Assembly: GCA_917880885.1 (NCBI GenBank)
Contig: OU862928.1
Coordinates: 39,544,962 to 39,608,961, forward strand
Reading direction: 5' to 3'
DNA from: Limnephilus marmoratus
Taxonomy: Eukaryota > Arthropoda > Insecta > Trichoptera > Limnephilidae
Length of the DNA: 64,000 bases
Part shown: positions 1-10,550 of the stretch, piece after piece
How the letters are laid out: each line of letters opens with the position of its first letter
How positions within the stretch are numbered: the first letter of the stretch is position 1
Made by a program: the position numbers and the translations under genes
The notes under the pieces: generated by a model
What the model was told of the DNA's origin: nothing
Seen by the model: the letters and a program-made list of their open reading frames with translations, nothing else
The model's database searches: none

Positions 1-304
1 AAAACAAAAACAATAACAAAACAAAGACAATAAAAAACCAGTAATCCATCCTAGCTCACTTCTCGGAATATGGAGCTCATTTCAACCGAACGCAATCTAT
101 TTGTGGATCAGTAACACCGTATTGGAAATGTTATTTGTAGATCAAATATAGAGAAACCGGTTTGCTGTGGAGCGGAGATGATGATCGGGAGAATGATGTG
201 TGATGCGCTCAAGCGAAATAATAATATAAATAAAAAAATATATAATCTTGAATCCCAGGTGGTTGCAAAATTGTTGCATTTGTTGGTCAACATGGTGGTA
301 CGAC
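1..304. other. A-rich stretch without gene
   Basis: It begins with an A/C-rich simple run and then becomes ordinary A+T-rich sequence. Two short overlapping frames on opposite strands show no recognisable domain. I see nothing else here. Confidence 0.5.
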
Positions 305-360
305 TTTTTTGCATTAACACCACGCAGGAGGTCTTGAGGAGAATAATTTCGCTAAGGGCC
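305..360 (-). repeat. Tip of the A/LINE-A 3' tail
   Basis: This is a 56 bp piece of the shared tail in reverse, starting with a T run (poly(A) on the minus strand) and the GGAGGTCTTGAGGA block. It abuts a second tail at 361, so two tail insertions lie end to end. Confidence 0.7.
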
Positions 361-669
361 TTTTTTACAGCTCCATACAGGAGGCCTTGAGGAAAATAAT
401 TACCCTCAGGCCTATGTCATCTTTGAGAATGCTGTGTGGAGGGTATTTTTAAGAGAGGATGGAGAGCAAGTTCTGGGAAGGAAAAAGGTATGAGAGGTAG
501 GCGGGAATCAGGGGTTCAGTGCCAAAATCAAGACAAACCTCACTCTTAAAACCCGAGCACCGCTGCTAAGTCACCAAACGCAGCGAACCACTCGGGGTGA
601 CCTACAGAAGTGTTGGTTATCCAATAAATGGTTCCCTGGGCGACGGTACCCATACCCGCCTCTCAAATT
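361..669 (-). repeat. Family A SINE-like copy
   Basis: On the minus strand it reads from the AATTTGAGAGGCGGGTATGG head to a poly(A) tail. The middle of the element, including the segment that normally reads ACGGACGTATGAATCC on the plus strand, is missing. The plus strand shows the landmarks CCCTCAGGCCTATGTCATC and GTTGGTTATCCAATAAATGG. Confidence 0.8.
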
Positions 670-930
670 ACACCTATGTCATCTTTAAGGATGCTGTAGG
701 GAGGGTATTTTTAAGGAAAGGAAGGAGAGCACGTTCTGAGAAGGAAAAAAGATATGAGGGGTGGGTATGAATCTGGGGTTCAGTGTGTCCAGATCGCCCG
801 CCGCCAAAACCAAAACAAACCTCACTCCAAGAACCCGGGCACCACTGCTAAGTCACCAAACCTACAGAGGTGTTGGTTATCCAATAAATGGTTCCCGGGG
901 CGACGGTACACATACCCGCATCCCAAATTG
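670..930 (-). repeat. Family A copy, internally deleted
   Basis: It follows the previous copy directly, lacks the extreme 3' tail and ends at CATCCCAAATTG. The same internal segment is missing as in the neighbour, so the two may be one tandem duplication or members of one subfamily. Confidence 0.78.
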
Positions 931-1080
931 CGCCTTTATCATCTTTAAGGATACTGTGTGGAGGGTCTTTTTGAGGAGAGGAGAGAGTGAACATGGGTCT
1001 TGAAGAGACCCATGCTGTAGGAGGGAGGAAATGTAGAGGTCGACAAATCGTTCCAAAGCCGAGCTGTTGAACTCAAGAAC
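931..1080 (-). pseudogene. LINE-A reverse transcriptase 3' end fragment
   Basis: On the minus strand this encodes remnants of the RT C-terminal tail (FNSSALERFVDLYI, then a MGLFKTHVH-like stretch), followed by the tail shared with family A. The diagnostic plus-strand block is GGGTCTTGAAGAGACCCATG. Frame breaks make it non-functional. It stops where family P begins at 1081. Confidence 0.7.
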
Positions 1081-1212
1081 AGCGTTTCGGACAGCGTTAT
1101 TGTGTCCATTATAAGAGAAATATTGGCTAAAGAAGGAGGCTACAGATTAGAAATATTGGCAAAAGAAGGAGGTAACGCAGCACGGCATAATACACCGAAA
1201 ATAAATCACGAT
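1081..1212. repeat. Family P terminal-repeat fragment, rearranged
   Basis: It starts in antisense with GTTTCGGACAGCG, then switches to the sense blocks TTGGCTAAAGAAGGAGG and GCACGGCATAATAC. A small internal duplication repeats the TTGGCTAAAGAAGGAGG-like piece. This is a scrambled inverted version of the repeat seen best at 49835-50216. Confidence 0.65.
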
Positions 1213-1256
1213 AAAATTTCATTAACATTTTTTACTCCAAATATGAATCAAGAGAC
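1213..1256 (+). repeat. Fragment of MITE K
   Basis: It matches the 3' portion of the TIR element at 40826-41207 (TTTTTTACTCCAAATAT block). Only about 45 bp survive between P and a family A copy. Confidence 0.5.
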
Positions 1257-1258
1257 AC

Positions 1259-1600
1259 TTTTTTTTACACTATATCCACACTTGAGGAAAACAATTTCCC
1301 TCAAGATCTATGTCTTCTTATGGGATGTTGTGTGGAGGGGTTTTTTAAGGAAAGGAAGGAGATGATGTTCTGGGAAAGAAATAGGTATGATGGGTGTGTA
1401 GAAATCTGGGGTTCAGTGTGTCCAGGAGGACGGATGTACGAATCCATCTCTTCACCTGCGGTGCAAGGCGATGCATCGAGGGTTTCTGGCTGGAGAGGTC
1501 AAAATACCATCCTCAACCAGTCTCTCTCGATCCGGCCCGCCACGTAGCAGGTGGGCAGATGCATCAGCCGCTAATACCTGGACAAACCTCACCCGTGAAC
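1259..1600 (-). repeat. Family A copy, head truncated
   Basis: It keeps the poly(A) end, the shared tail (with GAGGAAAACAATTTCCCTCA) and the central body (CGGATGTACGAATCCATC). It ends within the CACCCGTGAACC block, so the distal head is lost. Confidence 0.78.
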
Positions 1601-1664
1601 CAATTCAAGTAAGTCAATTACGTCCCTTATAATTCTAAATATATAGGTACATTACCAGAGTATT

Positions 1665-1891
1665 TAGCATGGTCGACCGATAAGTATTGCACCGATAACT
1701 TTCAGTAACTCTCATCATTCCCTAGCATGATTGCAGATCGCCAACGAATAAATAACAGTTCACACAATGAATAAGTATACTTAATATATTCGACAACTGT
1801 TATTTGCACGTTAGTGATCTGCAGTTGTCCTAGAGAACGATGAGAAGTTACCCAAAGTTATCGATACAATCCTTATCGATAGACCATACTA
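1665..1891. repeat. 227 bp hairpin element, copy 1
   Basis: This is an imperfect palindrome bounded by TA. The left end TAGCATGGTCGACCGATAAG is complementary to the right end CTTATCGATAGACCATACTA. The arms carry CGATAACTTTC / AAAGTTATCG and CTCATCATTC / GAACGATGAG. The TA borders suggest a Tc1/mariner-type MITE, which is inference. Its closest relative is the copy at 1906. Confidence 0.7.
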
Positions 1892-1905
1892 GATTCCTGG
1901 GCACC

Positions 1906-2132
1906 TAGCATGGTCGATCGACATAGGTTTTATCGAAAATGTCGGTAACTTGTCATCGCTCCCGAGTACGAATGCAAGCCGCTAACGAACAAACAACAGT
2001 TCACAACGATTAAGGATTCCTACTTTATTTGACGTGAAGTGTTATTTGTTCGTTAGCGGCCTGCAGTCGTGCTCAGGAGCGATGACAAGATACCGACATT
2101 TTCGATAAAACCCATATCGATCGACCATGCTA
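1906..2132. repeat. 227 bp hairpin element, copy 2
   Basis: It has the same length and architecture as copy 1, beginning 14 bp after it. Its ends are TAGCATGGTCGATCGACATA and its complement, with TATCGAAAATGTCGGTAAC / GATACCGACATTTTCGATA in the arms. Arm pairing is better preserved than sequence identity to copy 1. Confidence 0.72.
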
Positions 2133-2169
2133 GGTACCCTGGTTACGTAAAAAAATCATATTTATCAAT

Positions 2170-2700
2170 CAACTTTCGAATTCCCGGCATGTGTTGCTAT
2201 GTCACTTAATAAAGAAATTGTTTCTCCCTGCCTGTCCTTTCAAATTCGTTCCGTCCCCCCTCCGCCTCCCCTTCCCTCACACATTCCTAATCCGCCTTCC
2301 CTCTCCCCACTCCCCTCTCCCGCTTCCCCTACTCCGCGATTTCCCTCTTGAGTTCCCCTCTCCCTTCCCGCATTCCAAACATTCAGTCCCGGTATATTCA
2401 GTTTTCAAACAGCTCGCGCGCCACCTATCTCAATTTTGTTTATACAAATTTCATAATGCCAGAGCTTACCAGTATACATAGAAACCATCGCGGGCATGCG
2501 CACATCAAATCCCCAAGCTTTGATCGCAATCGGTTGAATGGTTAGCATTGTTAGCATTGTTAGCAACGCATAATTTCATAAATACCCAAAGTATCATCGC
2601 AATCGGATTAATAGTTTAGCAACGCATAGACATCTCGTATACATACCCATATAAGTGCATATAAGTATATTTTGATGTTTATGTATGTAGATACCTGTTC
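2170..2700 (-). mobile_element. Helitron family D, degenerate copy
   Basis: On the minus strand the order is a 5' side with AACGCATAATTTC-like steps, a G-rich purine tract (pyrimidine on plus, about 2215-2390), then GCAACACATGCCGGGAATTC. It matches the complete element at 9702-10208. The proline/serine-rich frames here are translated C-rich tract and not a gene. Confidence 0.6.
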
Positions 2701-2754
2701 GCATGGTTATGAATTAAAATTGTAACTATTTCTTATTACACACAAACAGGTATG

Positions 2755-3025
2755 GTACCGTCCCAGTTAGAAGTAGCTAACTGGCTTCGAACCCCCGGTC
2801 ACCTGGTCTGTAGTGAGTCACCGCCATTAGAGACACAGCCTGCCGGTATGTAGCCGAGGCAATAGAAGATAATATTATTAATTCACCGCCAACAGGGAGA
2901 TCTGGTTATTCAGATCTGGTCACCGTAGATGGAGGCGGAGATCTTTAATATTCCAGCCAGGCACCGTTTAGAGACGAGCTGAAGGATAAACTAACCGAGG
3001 CAGGTCTGGACCGAGATCTTTATAT
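2755..3025. repeat. Unclassified GC-richer repeat with a B-box-like motif
   Basis: It is a GC-richer island. On the minus strand it holds GGGGGTTCGAAGCCAG, which resembles a Pol III B box, but I cannot place an A box or a cloverleaf. It contains TTCAGATCTGGTCAC, also present in SINE F, and ends in a (TA) run. It may be an old SINE. Confidence 0.35.
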
Positions 3026-3184
3026 ATATATATCAATATTTGTTAAATTGATTCATCCAATATTCCCGATTGATATTAAATTTCAAATAGATTGAGAAGA
3101 AAAACTGTTTTTAAAAGCAGATGAAGATTCTTTCAATTTCTAATACATTTGCTGGAACTATTCATAATTTAAAATTATTAAAAA

Positions 3185-3336
3185 CTAGCTGACCCGGCCA
3201 CGCGTTGTTGTGGCTAATAAAACACAACGTCGTCTACTGGATGGTTATCCAACCTTTATAACCACTGCCGTCTTTGAGTTTATCGCGAAGAGACAGACAG
3301 ATGCCGTGGAGGACTTTAATTTATAATACGTAGAGA
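3185..3336 (-). mobile_element. Short non-autonomous Helitron
   Basis: The minus strand begins TCTCTACGTATTATAAATTA and ends with GGCCGGGTCAGCTAG. Flanking bases fit insertion between A and T, with no target duplication. Only 152 bp remain, so the interior is largely deleted. The CTAG terminus and A/T target identify the class. Confidence 0.7.
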
Positions 3337-3479
3337 TTATAATAATGTGCATGAAATGCTTGGGGTAACTAACGTATTTAAGTTAATAAGGATTAATACT
3401 GTATCCGTCCAAATAATTTTTCAATTACCGCAATGTTCGTGACCATTCTTTTAGAAGATAGAATGGGTATAGTAAGCTA

Positions 3480-3818
3480 TCTGTAAAAGATAAATACATG
3501 CCTTTGCGGACTTTTCGTAGATCTATAAAAGAGGAATATTCCACCATGCATTGTTTTGTTATATCCCAAAAGGATTAGGCAGCGTTTTCGATGACAGCTA
3601 CCAGGCGGCTTGACTTTTTCCGACACTTCTAACAATTATCGTTATGTTTCAACCAATTTACACAAATCCTTGATAAATTACATACCTAAACCTTCCTCAC
3701 GAAACACTCTATCTATTGGTGAAAACCGCATGAAAATCCGTTCAGTAGTTTTCGAGTTTATCGCAAACAGACAGACAGACAGACGACGCGGGGGACTTTA
3801 ATTTATAATATGTAGAGA
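3480..3818 (-). mobile_element. Helitron 5' portion
   Basis: The minus strand starts TCTCTACATATTATAAATTA, followed by a CTGT-rich run and the block that reads GTGAAAACCGCATGAAAATC on the plus strand. The boundary on the low-coordinate side is uncertain. Sequence back to 3480 resembles the interior of such elements. Confidence 0.6.
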
Positions 3819-3824
3819 TATTTA

Positions 3825-4500
3825 CCATTGCAACATTCTTCAAGATAATATTAATAAATTGTTAATTTGGTGTAATGAAAATAGACTTTACTTAAATATA
3901 TCAAAATGTTAAATAATTAGATTTTCTCGAATAAAAAATCCAGTGATCTTTAATTACAATATTCACAACAATGCCTTGAGATATTAACACAAATTAAAGA
4001 CTTGGGCATCACTTTTCAATCAAATCTTTCATTTGTTAACCACATAACAGAAATCTGTAATAAGGGCTTAAAAATGTTGGAATTTATAACTAGGCTAACT
4101 AGAAATTTTAACAATACTGTTATATTTTGTCTATGTTAGAAGTCAACTTGAATACAATTCTCCCGTATGGAACCCACATTATAATACACATGTACAAGCT
4201 GTTGAAAAAATACAAAATAAATTCTTACGTTTTCTAAATTTTAAAATGGGTGTTCTAGCAATTATGTTGAACTACAACACTCTGTTAAATAATATGAATA
4301 TGCTCAAATTATCGAACCAAAGAATTTTCACTGACTTGGTATTTATATAAAATTCCAATAGTTGATAGTCCGGTATTGCTTGAATTGATAAGCTTCCGGA
4401 AACCACTACGTAATGCTAGAAGACAGGATTTATTTCATTGTAGAAATTCTGGGACTAACTATTATACATTTCGTCGCCTTAGTTCTTAATTGTCCAAACA
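3825..4500 (+). pseudogene. Non-LTR reverse transcriptase remnant (LINE)
   Basis: Frames interrupted by stops and shifts encode DLGITFQSNLSFVNHI, then NSPVWNPHYNTHVQAVEKIQ, then NKFLRFLNFKMG and PLRNARRQDLFHCRNSG. This order (post-catalytic DLG..F...H, VWNPHY, IQ.KFLR) is the thumb and C-terminal tail of Jockey/CR1-like RT. The catalytic YADD part is absent. It is a dead 5'-truncated copy. Confidence 0.72.
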
Positions 4501-4718
4501 ACAATTAGAAAATATTACAGGAGGAGAAGGAAGATAGGTGTTTAAGAAAGAATCTATTCTTTCGATGAAAGCTATTTCCATAAAGGTAAGGGTCTCATTA
4601 ATTAAAATAATTAGCTAAGTGATTACCTATCATTTTTCATATCTTATTTTTAGTTTTAAAGTGGAGATTGAACAAAAACTAAAATGGTCGTTTGGACAAT
4701 TAAAAACTAAAGCGACGA
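4471..4718. repeat. Inverted repeat of ~31 bp arms
   Basis: TCGTCGCCTTAGTTCTTAAT near 4471 is mirrored by the complement at 4688-4718 with about three mismatches, and both arms continue into TTGTCCAAAC. The left arm overlaps the last LINE codons, so this may be a small TIR element or a snap-back duplication. Confidence 0.5.
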
Positions 4719-5244
4719 TTTGACTAATAAATTATGTGTTTATTTATTTCATCATCAGTAATTTTAGTTAGAAAAAAAGGAATGTGCCATTTTTAAAACT
4801 TTGTTTGTTGCATGCAAAAATTTATGATTTAGAAAAGTGTGTGTTCATGTCGATTTATAAAATTTGAAAGCATATTTCATCACCTTTCAAAAACAGTTTT
4901 TAGTTTTCGGATACGTTCAGAAATATTCCATTATTTTTTATTTTATTGTAAAGCGGAAATATTTTGGCCCTCTGACAAAAGAGGGGTTAAGACAATGTTA
5001 AAATTAAGAAAAGTAAACACTTACGTGTAAAGATTATTATAACTCAGGTGGTTAGTTGATATCTTCCATTTGAATCCTCTTAAGATATGAATGTGGCTAA
5101 CCTGAAAAATAAATAAAATAAATTAGATAACAGCGTAGAAAAAAGAACATTAAAATGCGATGTGGATTGGTTTCGTTATACAAAAGTTACACTGTTCAAA
5201 CCTTTCTTTTAAAATCGTCTTGTCAATCTGTGGGTTTTTATCAC
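4719..5244. other. A+T-rich interval
   Basis: No family member or coding signature is recognised. A 63-residue frame at 4839-5030 has no identifiable domain. Confidence 0.4.
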
Positions 5245-6320
5245 TATGTATCTTTTTTGCAAGATATTACATATTTGCATAATCATTATTCATGCAAGAT
5301 ATTACATATTTTGCACATTCATCAGTGTTCATACAAAATATTACATATTTTGCATATTCATCATTATTCATGCAAAACATTACACATTTTGCATATTCAT
5401 CATTAATCACGCAGGAAATTACATATTTTGCATATTCATCAGTATTCATACAAAATATTACATATTTTGCATATTCATCATTATTCATGCAAGAAATCTC
5501 ATATATTGAGTTTTCATCAGTGTTCATACAAAATATTACATATTTTGCATATTCAACATTATTCATGCAAGATATTACATGTTTGCGTATTCATCATTAC
5601 TCATTTAGATATTACACATTTACATTACATTCACATATTACACATTTTGCAAATTCATCATTCATCATGAAGATATTACATATTTTGCATATTCATCATT
5701 ATTTATAAAAGAAATTGCATGTTTTATAAATTCGTCATTATTTATGTAAGAAATTGCATATTTTGCATATTCGTCATTATTCATACAAAATATTACACAT
5801 TTTACATAGTCATCATTAATCACGCAGGAAATTACATATTATTTTGTATATTCATCATAACATAATTCATGCAAGAAATTACATATTTTGCGTATTCATC
5901 ATTATTCATGTAATAAACTACATGTTTTGTGTATTCACCATTATTCACGCAATATATTACATATTTTGCATACTCATCATTATTCGTGCAAGATATTACG
6001 TATTTTGAAAATACATCATTATTAATGCAACGTATTACGTTTTCATTAATTTTTTATCGTAAAATAAATAATACGAGTTACATTTATACATACATATTTC
6101 ACAAAACATTATATTTAAGGTCATCATTGGTCATATATACCTTATCAGAAAAGAGGAGCTCTTGTGCCTGAGAAGGAAGCCACGATACTTACTTGGGTTG
6201 TATGTTATAACTTATGGTATAAAGAAACTGCGTTTTTTGCATATTCATCATTATTCATCCAAGATATTACGTAGTTTGCATATTCATCAATATTCATGCA
6301 AGAAATTACATATTTGCCTA
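5245..6320. repeat. 39 bp A+T-rich minisatellite array
   Basis: The unit is about 39 bp, with TTACATATTTTGCATATTCA followed by TCATTATTCATGCAAGAAA. About 20 degenerate units run to 6050, and two or three more follow at 6235-6320 after a break. Because 39 is divisible by 3, several frames on both strands stay open, giving 13-residue peptide repeats such as ITYFAYSSVFIQN. These frames are by-products of the period. Confidence 0.85.
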
Positions 6321-6647
6321 AGACCCTAAGATATAAAAAAAATACACTGTGTTACTTTAGTTCTGCACTGGTCTTGGGTACATATTAGGAGTCTCAAACG
6401 ACATATTCAGACGTATGAAGCCTCCTTACTTATATGGACATTTTAGTTCTGTGCCACTTTATTGGCACATTAAACACAAATGCCTCCGTTCAAATAATAT
6501 GACGCAGTGTTGTTGAAAACTTTACGGCTTATTATGTGGAAAATACGCCGTAATAAATTTAAAAGATTTTATCCTTGATAAGGATTATGCGGTTCCTTTT
6601 ATCAAAAGCGGAGAAAGTTATAAATATTATGAAGAACATATCATATC

Positions 6648-7285
6648 AAGGGAATAACCAGACAAAACCAAAAATATGTCTTTTTTTAATCTAATTTTAG
6701 GCGCATTGACTCTTTTCCACAAAAAATTACAAATTGATATCGATAGACTGTTCTTTTATCTAGTAAAGCTTTGTTTTAAATTTTGAGAAAATATGTTTAT
6801 TTTTAGTAAAATAAGGTTTTACCGTAGGTCGTTGGCAGATTTGTTAAATTTTCAAACAAAATTTTGTATTATTCAACACACATTTCAAATCATATAATCA
6901 TGCAGTAAAATAAATCAATAAATTATCTGGGATAGCTGTGTTTCAGAATTTTAATTTTAGTTTAAATAAAATCATTTAAAAAATGATCCACGCACTTGTT
7001 GTTTTTTCAGTTTGTCTTTTTATTTACGGTCTTACAAACTAATGTATTTAAAATTTTTTGCATTCTTATTTTGCTTAGACATTATTGAAAAATTATAAAT
7101 ATTCACAAAAAATCAAAAAATAATTACAAAAGTAGGTATATAATTTTAATAGTTTTAGAATGAAATAAAATCGTTATGGAGTTATTATTTTAAAAAAAAA
7201 GCTGGTACGGAGAACAATTAATTTTTCTCATTGGAACCGCCCTGTACGTTTGTAAGAACATCTTTCGGCGAAATTTGATACGAAA
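6648..7285 (+). repeat. Family H element, 3' end truncated
   Basis: It is a noncoding A+T-rich repeat with landmarks GACTCTTTTCCACAAAAAAT, GTAGGTCGTTGGCAGATTTG and CTGGTACGGAGAA. It lacks the terminal CGCTGGCTGGTTAAACGCTC seen at 17093 and 51940. Confidence 0.8.
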
Positions 7286-7418
7286 TTTTCAAATCACTGT
7301 CTATATATTTTTTTCTTTTCTACTTAGTCCTTATTAAGTTAATTGCATCATATATTATTTTTATTCAAAATTTCAAAAACATAGTTATGGTCACCCTACA
7401 TGTTTATTTTATAATGTA

Positions 7419-8040
7419 CTAGTTAGTTCCTGGCATGCGTTGCAATTCCATATTCAAAGAAATAAATCTTCTCCTCCCGCGTTCCCCTTCCACCTTCCCC
7501 GCCTTCCCTCACCCCTCTCCCGCTCCCCCTTCCCGCCAACCCCCCACCCGCGTTCCATATATTCAGTCCCGGTACATTCAGTTTTCAAACAGCTCGCGTG
7601 CCATTTATTACATTTTTTTATTCAGATTTTCATCGTTCATATATTATAAATATTAATTTTTGAATATTATAAGAACAATAAAAAAAAAAATTGTATCTAA
7701 CATGAGTACCTATATACGACCCTACCCGGCGAGTACTTTAAATAAATTCGTTAATTTAAAGAGTTTTGAAAATTTAATTTTGTTATAAAAATCACTGTTT
7801 TTCAAAATGTCACTCTCAAATTTTGAAATTTTCGAGTTTTTCAAGAGTTTTTGTAATGGTTAAAAAAACTTTTCGGATGTATTTTCATGTGGTTGTAGTA
7901 ATCCAGAAACCTTCGCGGGGGTTTATAGAAGGCATTTTGAAAGTTTCAAGCTTTTCCTATGCTCAATATAGCAATACACAGACGTCTCGTATACCCACAT
8001 ACTCATATATTCATATACTCACATATATACCCCAAGCAAG
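7419..8040 (-). mobile_element. Helitron family D copy
   Basis: The plus strand starts with CTAGTTAGTTCCTGGCATGC, the reverse of the 3' end, followed by a C-rich tract (about 7470-7555) and CAGTCCCGGTACATTCAG. It then continues through TATTATAAGAACAAT and ATCCAGAAACCTTCGCGGG, sequence also present near 11495 and 56711. The open frames in the tract are not genes. Confidence 0.65.
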
Positions 8041-8077
8041 CAAATGTTGATTTTAGATATTGATTTATTTCAACTTT

Positions 8078-8166
8078 TATTGAATAACCAACACATCTGC
8101 CATAGGTCACCCCAAGTGGTTCGCTACGTTTGGTAATTTAGCAGGGATGCCCGGGTTCATGGGGTT
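8078..8166 (+). repeat. Family A head fragment
   Basis: It contains TTGAATAACCAACACATCTG and GTGGTTCGCTACGTTTGGTA in sense orientation. Only the central head is kept. Confidence 0.7.
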
Positions 8167-8288
8167 CAGTTATTATACCCTTTGACAATTATTTTGATTT
8201 TATCCATGAAATCGAGTGTAAATATTTAAGAGACTTGAAAGATTAATTATTTCTCTTTCCAATGATGAACAAATCACATATCTCCGCA

Positions 8289-8603
8289 TTATAGAAGCAA
8301 AGATAAAAATACTACATAATGGAATATGATGTTTGTAGCTAGTATTGTCCTACCGAGGCTTGAGGGGTTAACTCGATGCGGGGAAATCTCGGGAAATAAT
8401 ATCATTTTTAGGAATGCTGAAAGAAGTGATTCCATGGTTTTGTAGACACTCAAGTGTCGGGTTTGTATCAGGGATGAAATACAAAGCAAGGAGTTCCATA
8501 TCCAGGTGCCCATCTGTGCCCGGATGAACAAAGAGTATTTTAGATTATAATACCGGTAGAACAAGCTTGCTGCCCACCTGTCGTCTGAATTACAAGGTTT
8601 CAA
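8289..8603 (-). pseudogene. Possible LINE C-terminal fragment
   Basis: A 104-residue minus frame holds MGTWIWNSLLCISSLIQT and SVYKTMESLLSAF, which resembles the LWNSLP...FK...L end of LINE RTs. The match is weak and no catalytic motif is present. It could be a chance frame. Confidence 0.3.
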
Positions 8604-9000
8604 TAGCGAACGATACTCGAGACAGACTGGCGGTTCGTTTCAAAACCGCTCTGTCTTTCAGAAGCGCAATCCAACGCGCGTGCGTTTCAGTATGGCAACA
8701 CTGGCAACTAATTGAATATTGCCAGCATTTAAATTCAAATAAGTATTTACTAAATATCAGTTAAGATAGGGTAATATCAGGCGGATTACTCGTATTAGAG
8801 CTGGTTTTTTTTGGTATCAAACAAAGAGTTCCAGATAAGAGGTGGCTCCCAAACTCATCAGTAATAACATTTATACCATCATAAATAATTTATACATGCG
8901 GAGCTAGCGGAAGAAAAATAACGAGTTTCAAAAGCTTTATGCCCATGTCCCCAATGGAGGTGATTAAATTTTAAGATTATTCCTAAATGTTAATTCGTAA
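8604..9000. other. Interval without recognised features
   Basis: It includes a local hairpin (GACAGACTGGCGGTT with CAAAACCGCTCTGTC near 8622-8660) in a GC-richer patch. No gene is seen. Confidence 0.35.
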
Positions 9001-9382
9001 ACTAAAATAGCAACAATAACACTAACCACAACAACGAAAACAATGACAACGACAATAACAACAACTTCATCAACAGCAACCAAAATAACAATAATCACAA
9101 TGACATCGACAACATCCAAAACCACAATAATCATAATTAACATTATAACCAACAACAATAACAATGGCAACACCAACTGCATCATCAACAACAATCACAA
9201 AAACAATAATAAAACAACTACCACAACGACAACGAATAGAATACAACCACATAACCAATATACAACAAGGACAACTACAAGAACAACAATGACAACGACA
9301 ATCACAAAAAAAAAGACAACGACAACAACAATAACAACCTCATCAACAAAATCCAACCATGACAACGACCACACAAAGTACT
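9001..9382 (+). repeat. AAC/ACG-rich cryptically simple DNA
   Basis: It consists of trinucleotide-like ACA/ACG/ATA steps with few G. The 113-residue Thr/Asn-rich frame and its minus-strand Val/Ile-rich shadow follow from composition. The same composition resumes at 10235, beyond an inserted Helitron. Confidence 0.85.
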
Positions 9383-9701
9383 AATCAATAGGTTAATTAA
9401 GAACCCTCTACCTTTGCTGTGTGTAAGGGTTATAAAGTAATTCTTCACATTTTCGTTATGATGTTTTTCTCTCTTTTTTATATGTATGTAATTGTACATT
9501 TTAACATTATTCTAAAATGATAAATTAAAACTTGTTAAATCTACATTATCTACAAATTTTTAATTGATTTTTCTTTTTCTATAGTTACAATTTTATCTTG
9601 TTTTTCTTTACACATTTGTATTTTTTATATATAAAATATTATGAATCTTATGTGGAAACTTCACTGCATCATGAAACCACGAAAAATGTAATTTTTTTTT
9701 A

Positions 9702-10208
9702 TCTATAATATAAAAATGAATCGCCGAATGTGTTGCTAAGCGCATAACTTTCGGACGACTGCACCAAATTGGATAATAATTTTTTTTGTGTGTTCGTTAT
9801 TGCCAGGACAAGGTTTTTATAAAACTTCAGGTGAGCTCTGGCATTATGAAATTTGTATACAAAAATTGCTATTGGTGGCACGCGAGGAAGCGGCTATTGC
9901 TACGAAAAGCGGGAGGGAGGGAGAGATGGGGGAGGGGAACCAGGGAGAGGGAGGGGAACCTGGGAGGGGGGAGGGGAACCTGGGAGGAGGGAGGGGAACT
10001 CGGGAGGGGGTTTGCGTGATGGGGGAAGGGGGGGGGAGTGGAGTGGGGACAGGGAAGGTGGAGGTGACGGAGTGGGAACGTGAGAGGGGAAGAGGACGCG
10101 GGAGAAGAAGGGGAGGCGGAAGGGAAACGGGATGAATGGGAAAGGACACTCATGGAGAAACAATTTCTTTATTAAATGGCATAGCAACGCATGCCGGGGA
10201 CCAGTTAG
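9702..10208 (+). mobile_element. Complete non-autonomous Helitron, family D
   Basis: It begins TCTATAATATAAAAATGAAT and ends GGGGACCAGTTAG, with A before and T after, as expected for Helitron insertion without duplication. GTGTTGCTAAGCGCATAACT follows the 5' end. The middle (about 9905-10140) is almost pure purine on this strand, with repeated GGGAACCTGGGAGG-type steps. No Rep/helicase coding is present. Gly/Arg-rich and Pro-rich frames here are composition artefacts. Confidence 0.75.
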
Positions 10209-10234
10209 TATAAAATATGGATAACTGATTGTTT

Positions 10235-10378
10235 CCACAATAAACTAAAATAAAACTACAAACAACAACAATTACAACAACAACCACAACAAAAACAACA
10301 ATAATTATGACAACCTGAAATGACAACAAAGACAACAAATACAACAACAACGACTACAATGATAACCATAACAACTTG
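10235..10378 (+). repeat. AAC-rich simple DNA, continued
   Basis: ACAACAACAACCACAAC-type steps match 9001-9382 in composition, so the Helitron at 9702 and some A+T-rich sequence appear to have split one simple tract. Confidence 0.75.
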
Positions 10379-10401
10379 AAGTTCTCTCAAGAAGAATACG
10401 T

Positions 10402-10550
10402 TTTAAGATTTTCACGGCCAAAAGTATTTTCGTTATTTGTTTTTGGGGTGTTATGCCGTGTTGCGCTACCTCCTTCTTGAGCCATCGTTTCGGACAGCGT
10501 TGCAGTGTCCATCATCAGGGCAGATCCGGTAGATGTTCTCTCGAGAAGTT
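10402..10550 (-). repeat. Family P terminal-repeat copy
   Basis: The plus strand shows TTTCACGGCCAAAAGTATTT, TATGCCGTGTTGCGCTACC, CGTTTCGGACAGCGTTGCAG and ATCATCAGGGCAGATCC, so the sense strand is minus. This is a single copy, without the inverted partner seen elsewhere. Confidence 0.75.

Noticed and set aside
5155..5708. 83-138 residue frames with 13-residue repeats
   Set aside because: They exist because the 39 bp satellite period is a multiple of three, and they occur in conflicting frames on both strands.
9043..9384. 113-residue Thr/Asn-rich open frame and its minus-strand Val/Ile-rich partners
   Set aside because: Both follow from AAC/ACG simple sequence with few stop codons. There is no domain and no start context.
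9786..10238. Overlapping Gly/Arg-rich and Pro/Ser-rich frames on both strands
   Set aside because: They lie in the polypurine tract of a Helitron, and strand-biased composition keeps frames open. The same occurs at 2191-2481, 7435-7656 and 32904-33303.
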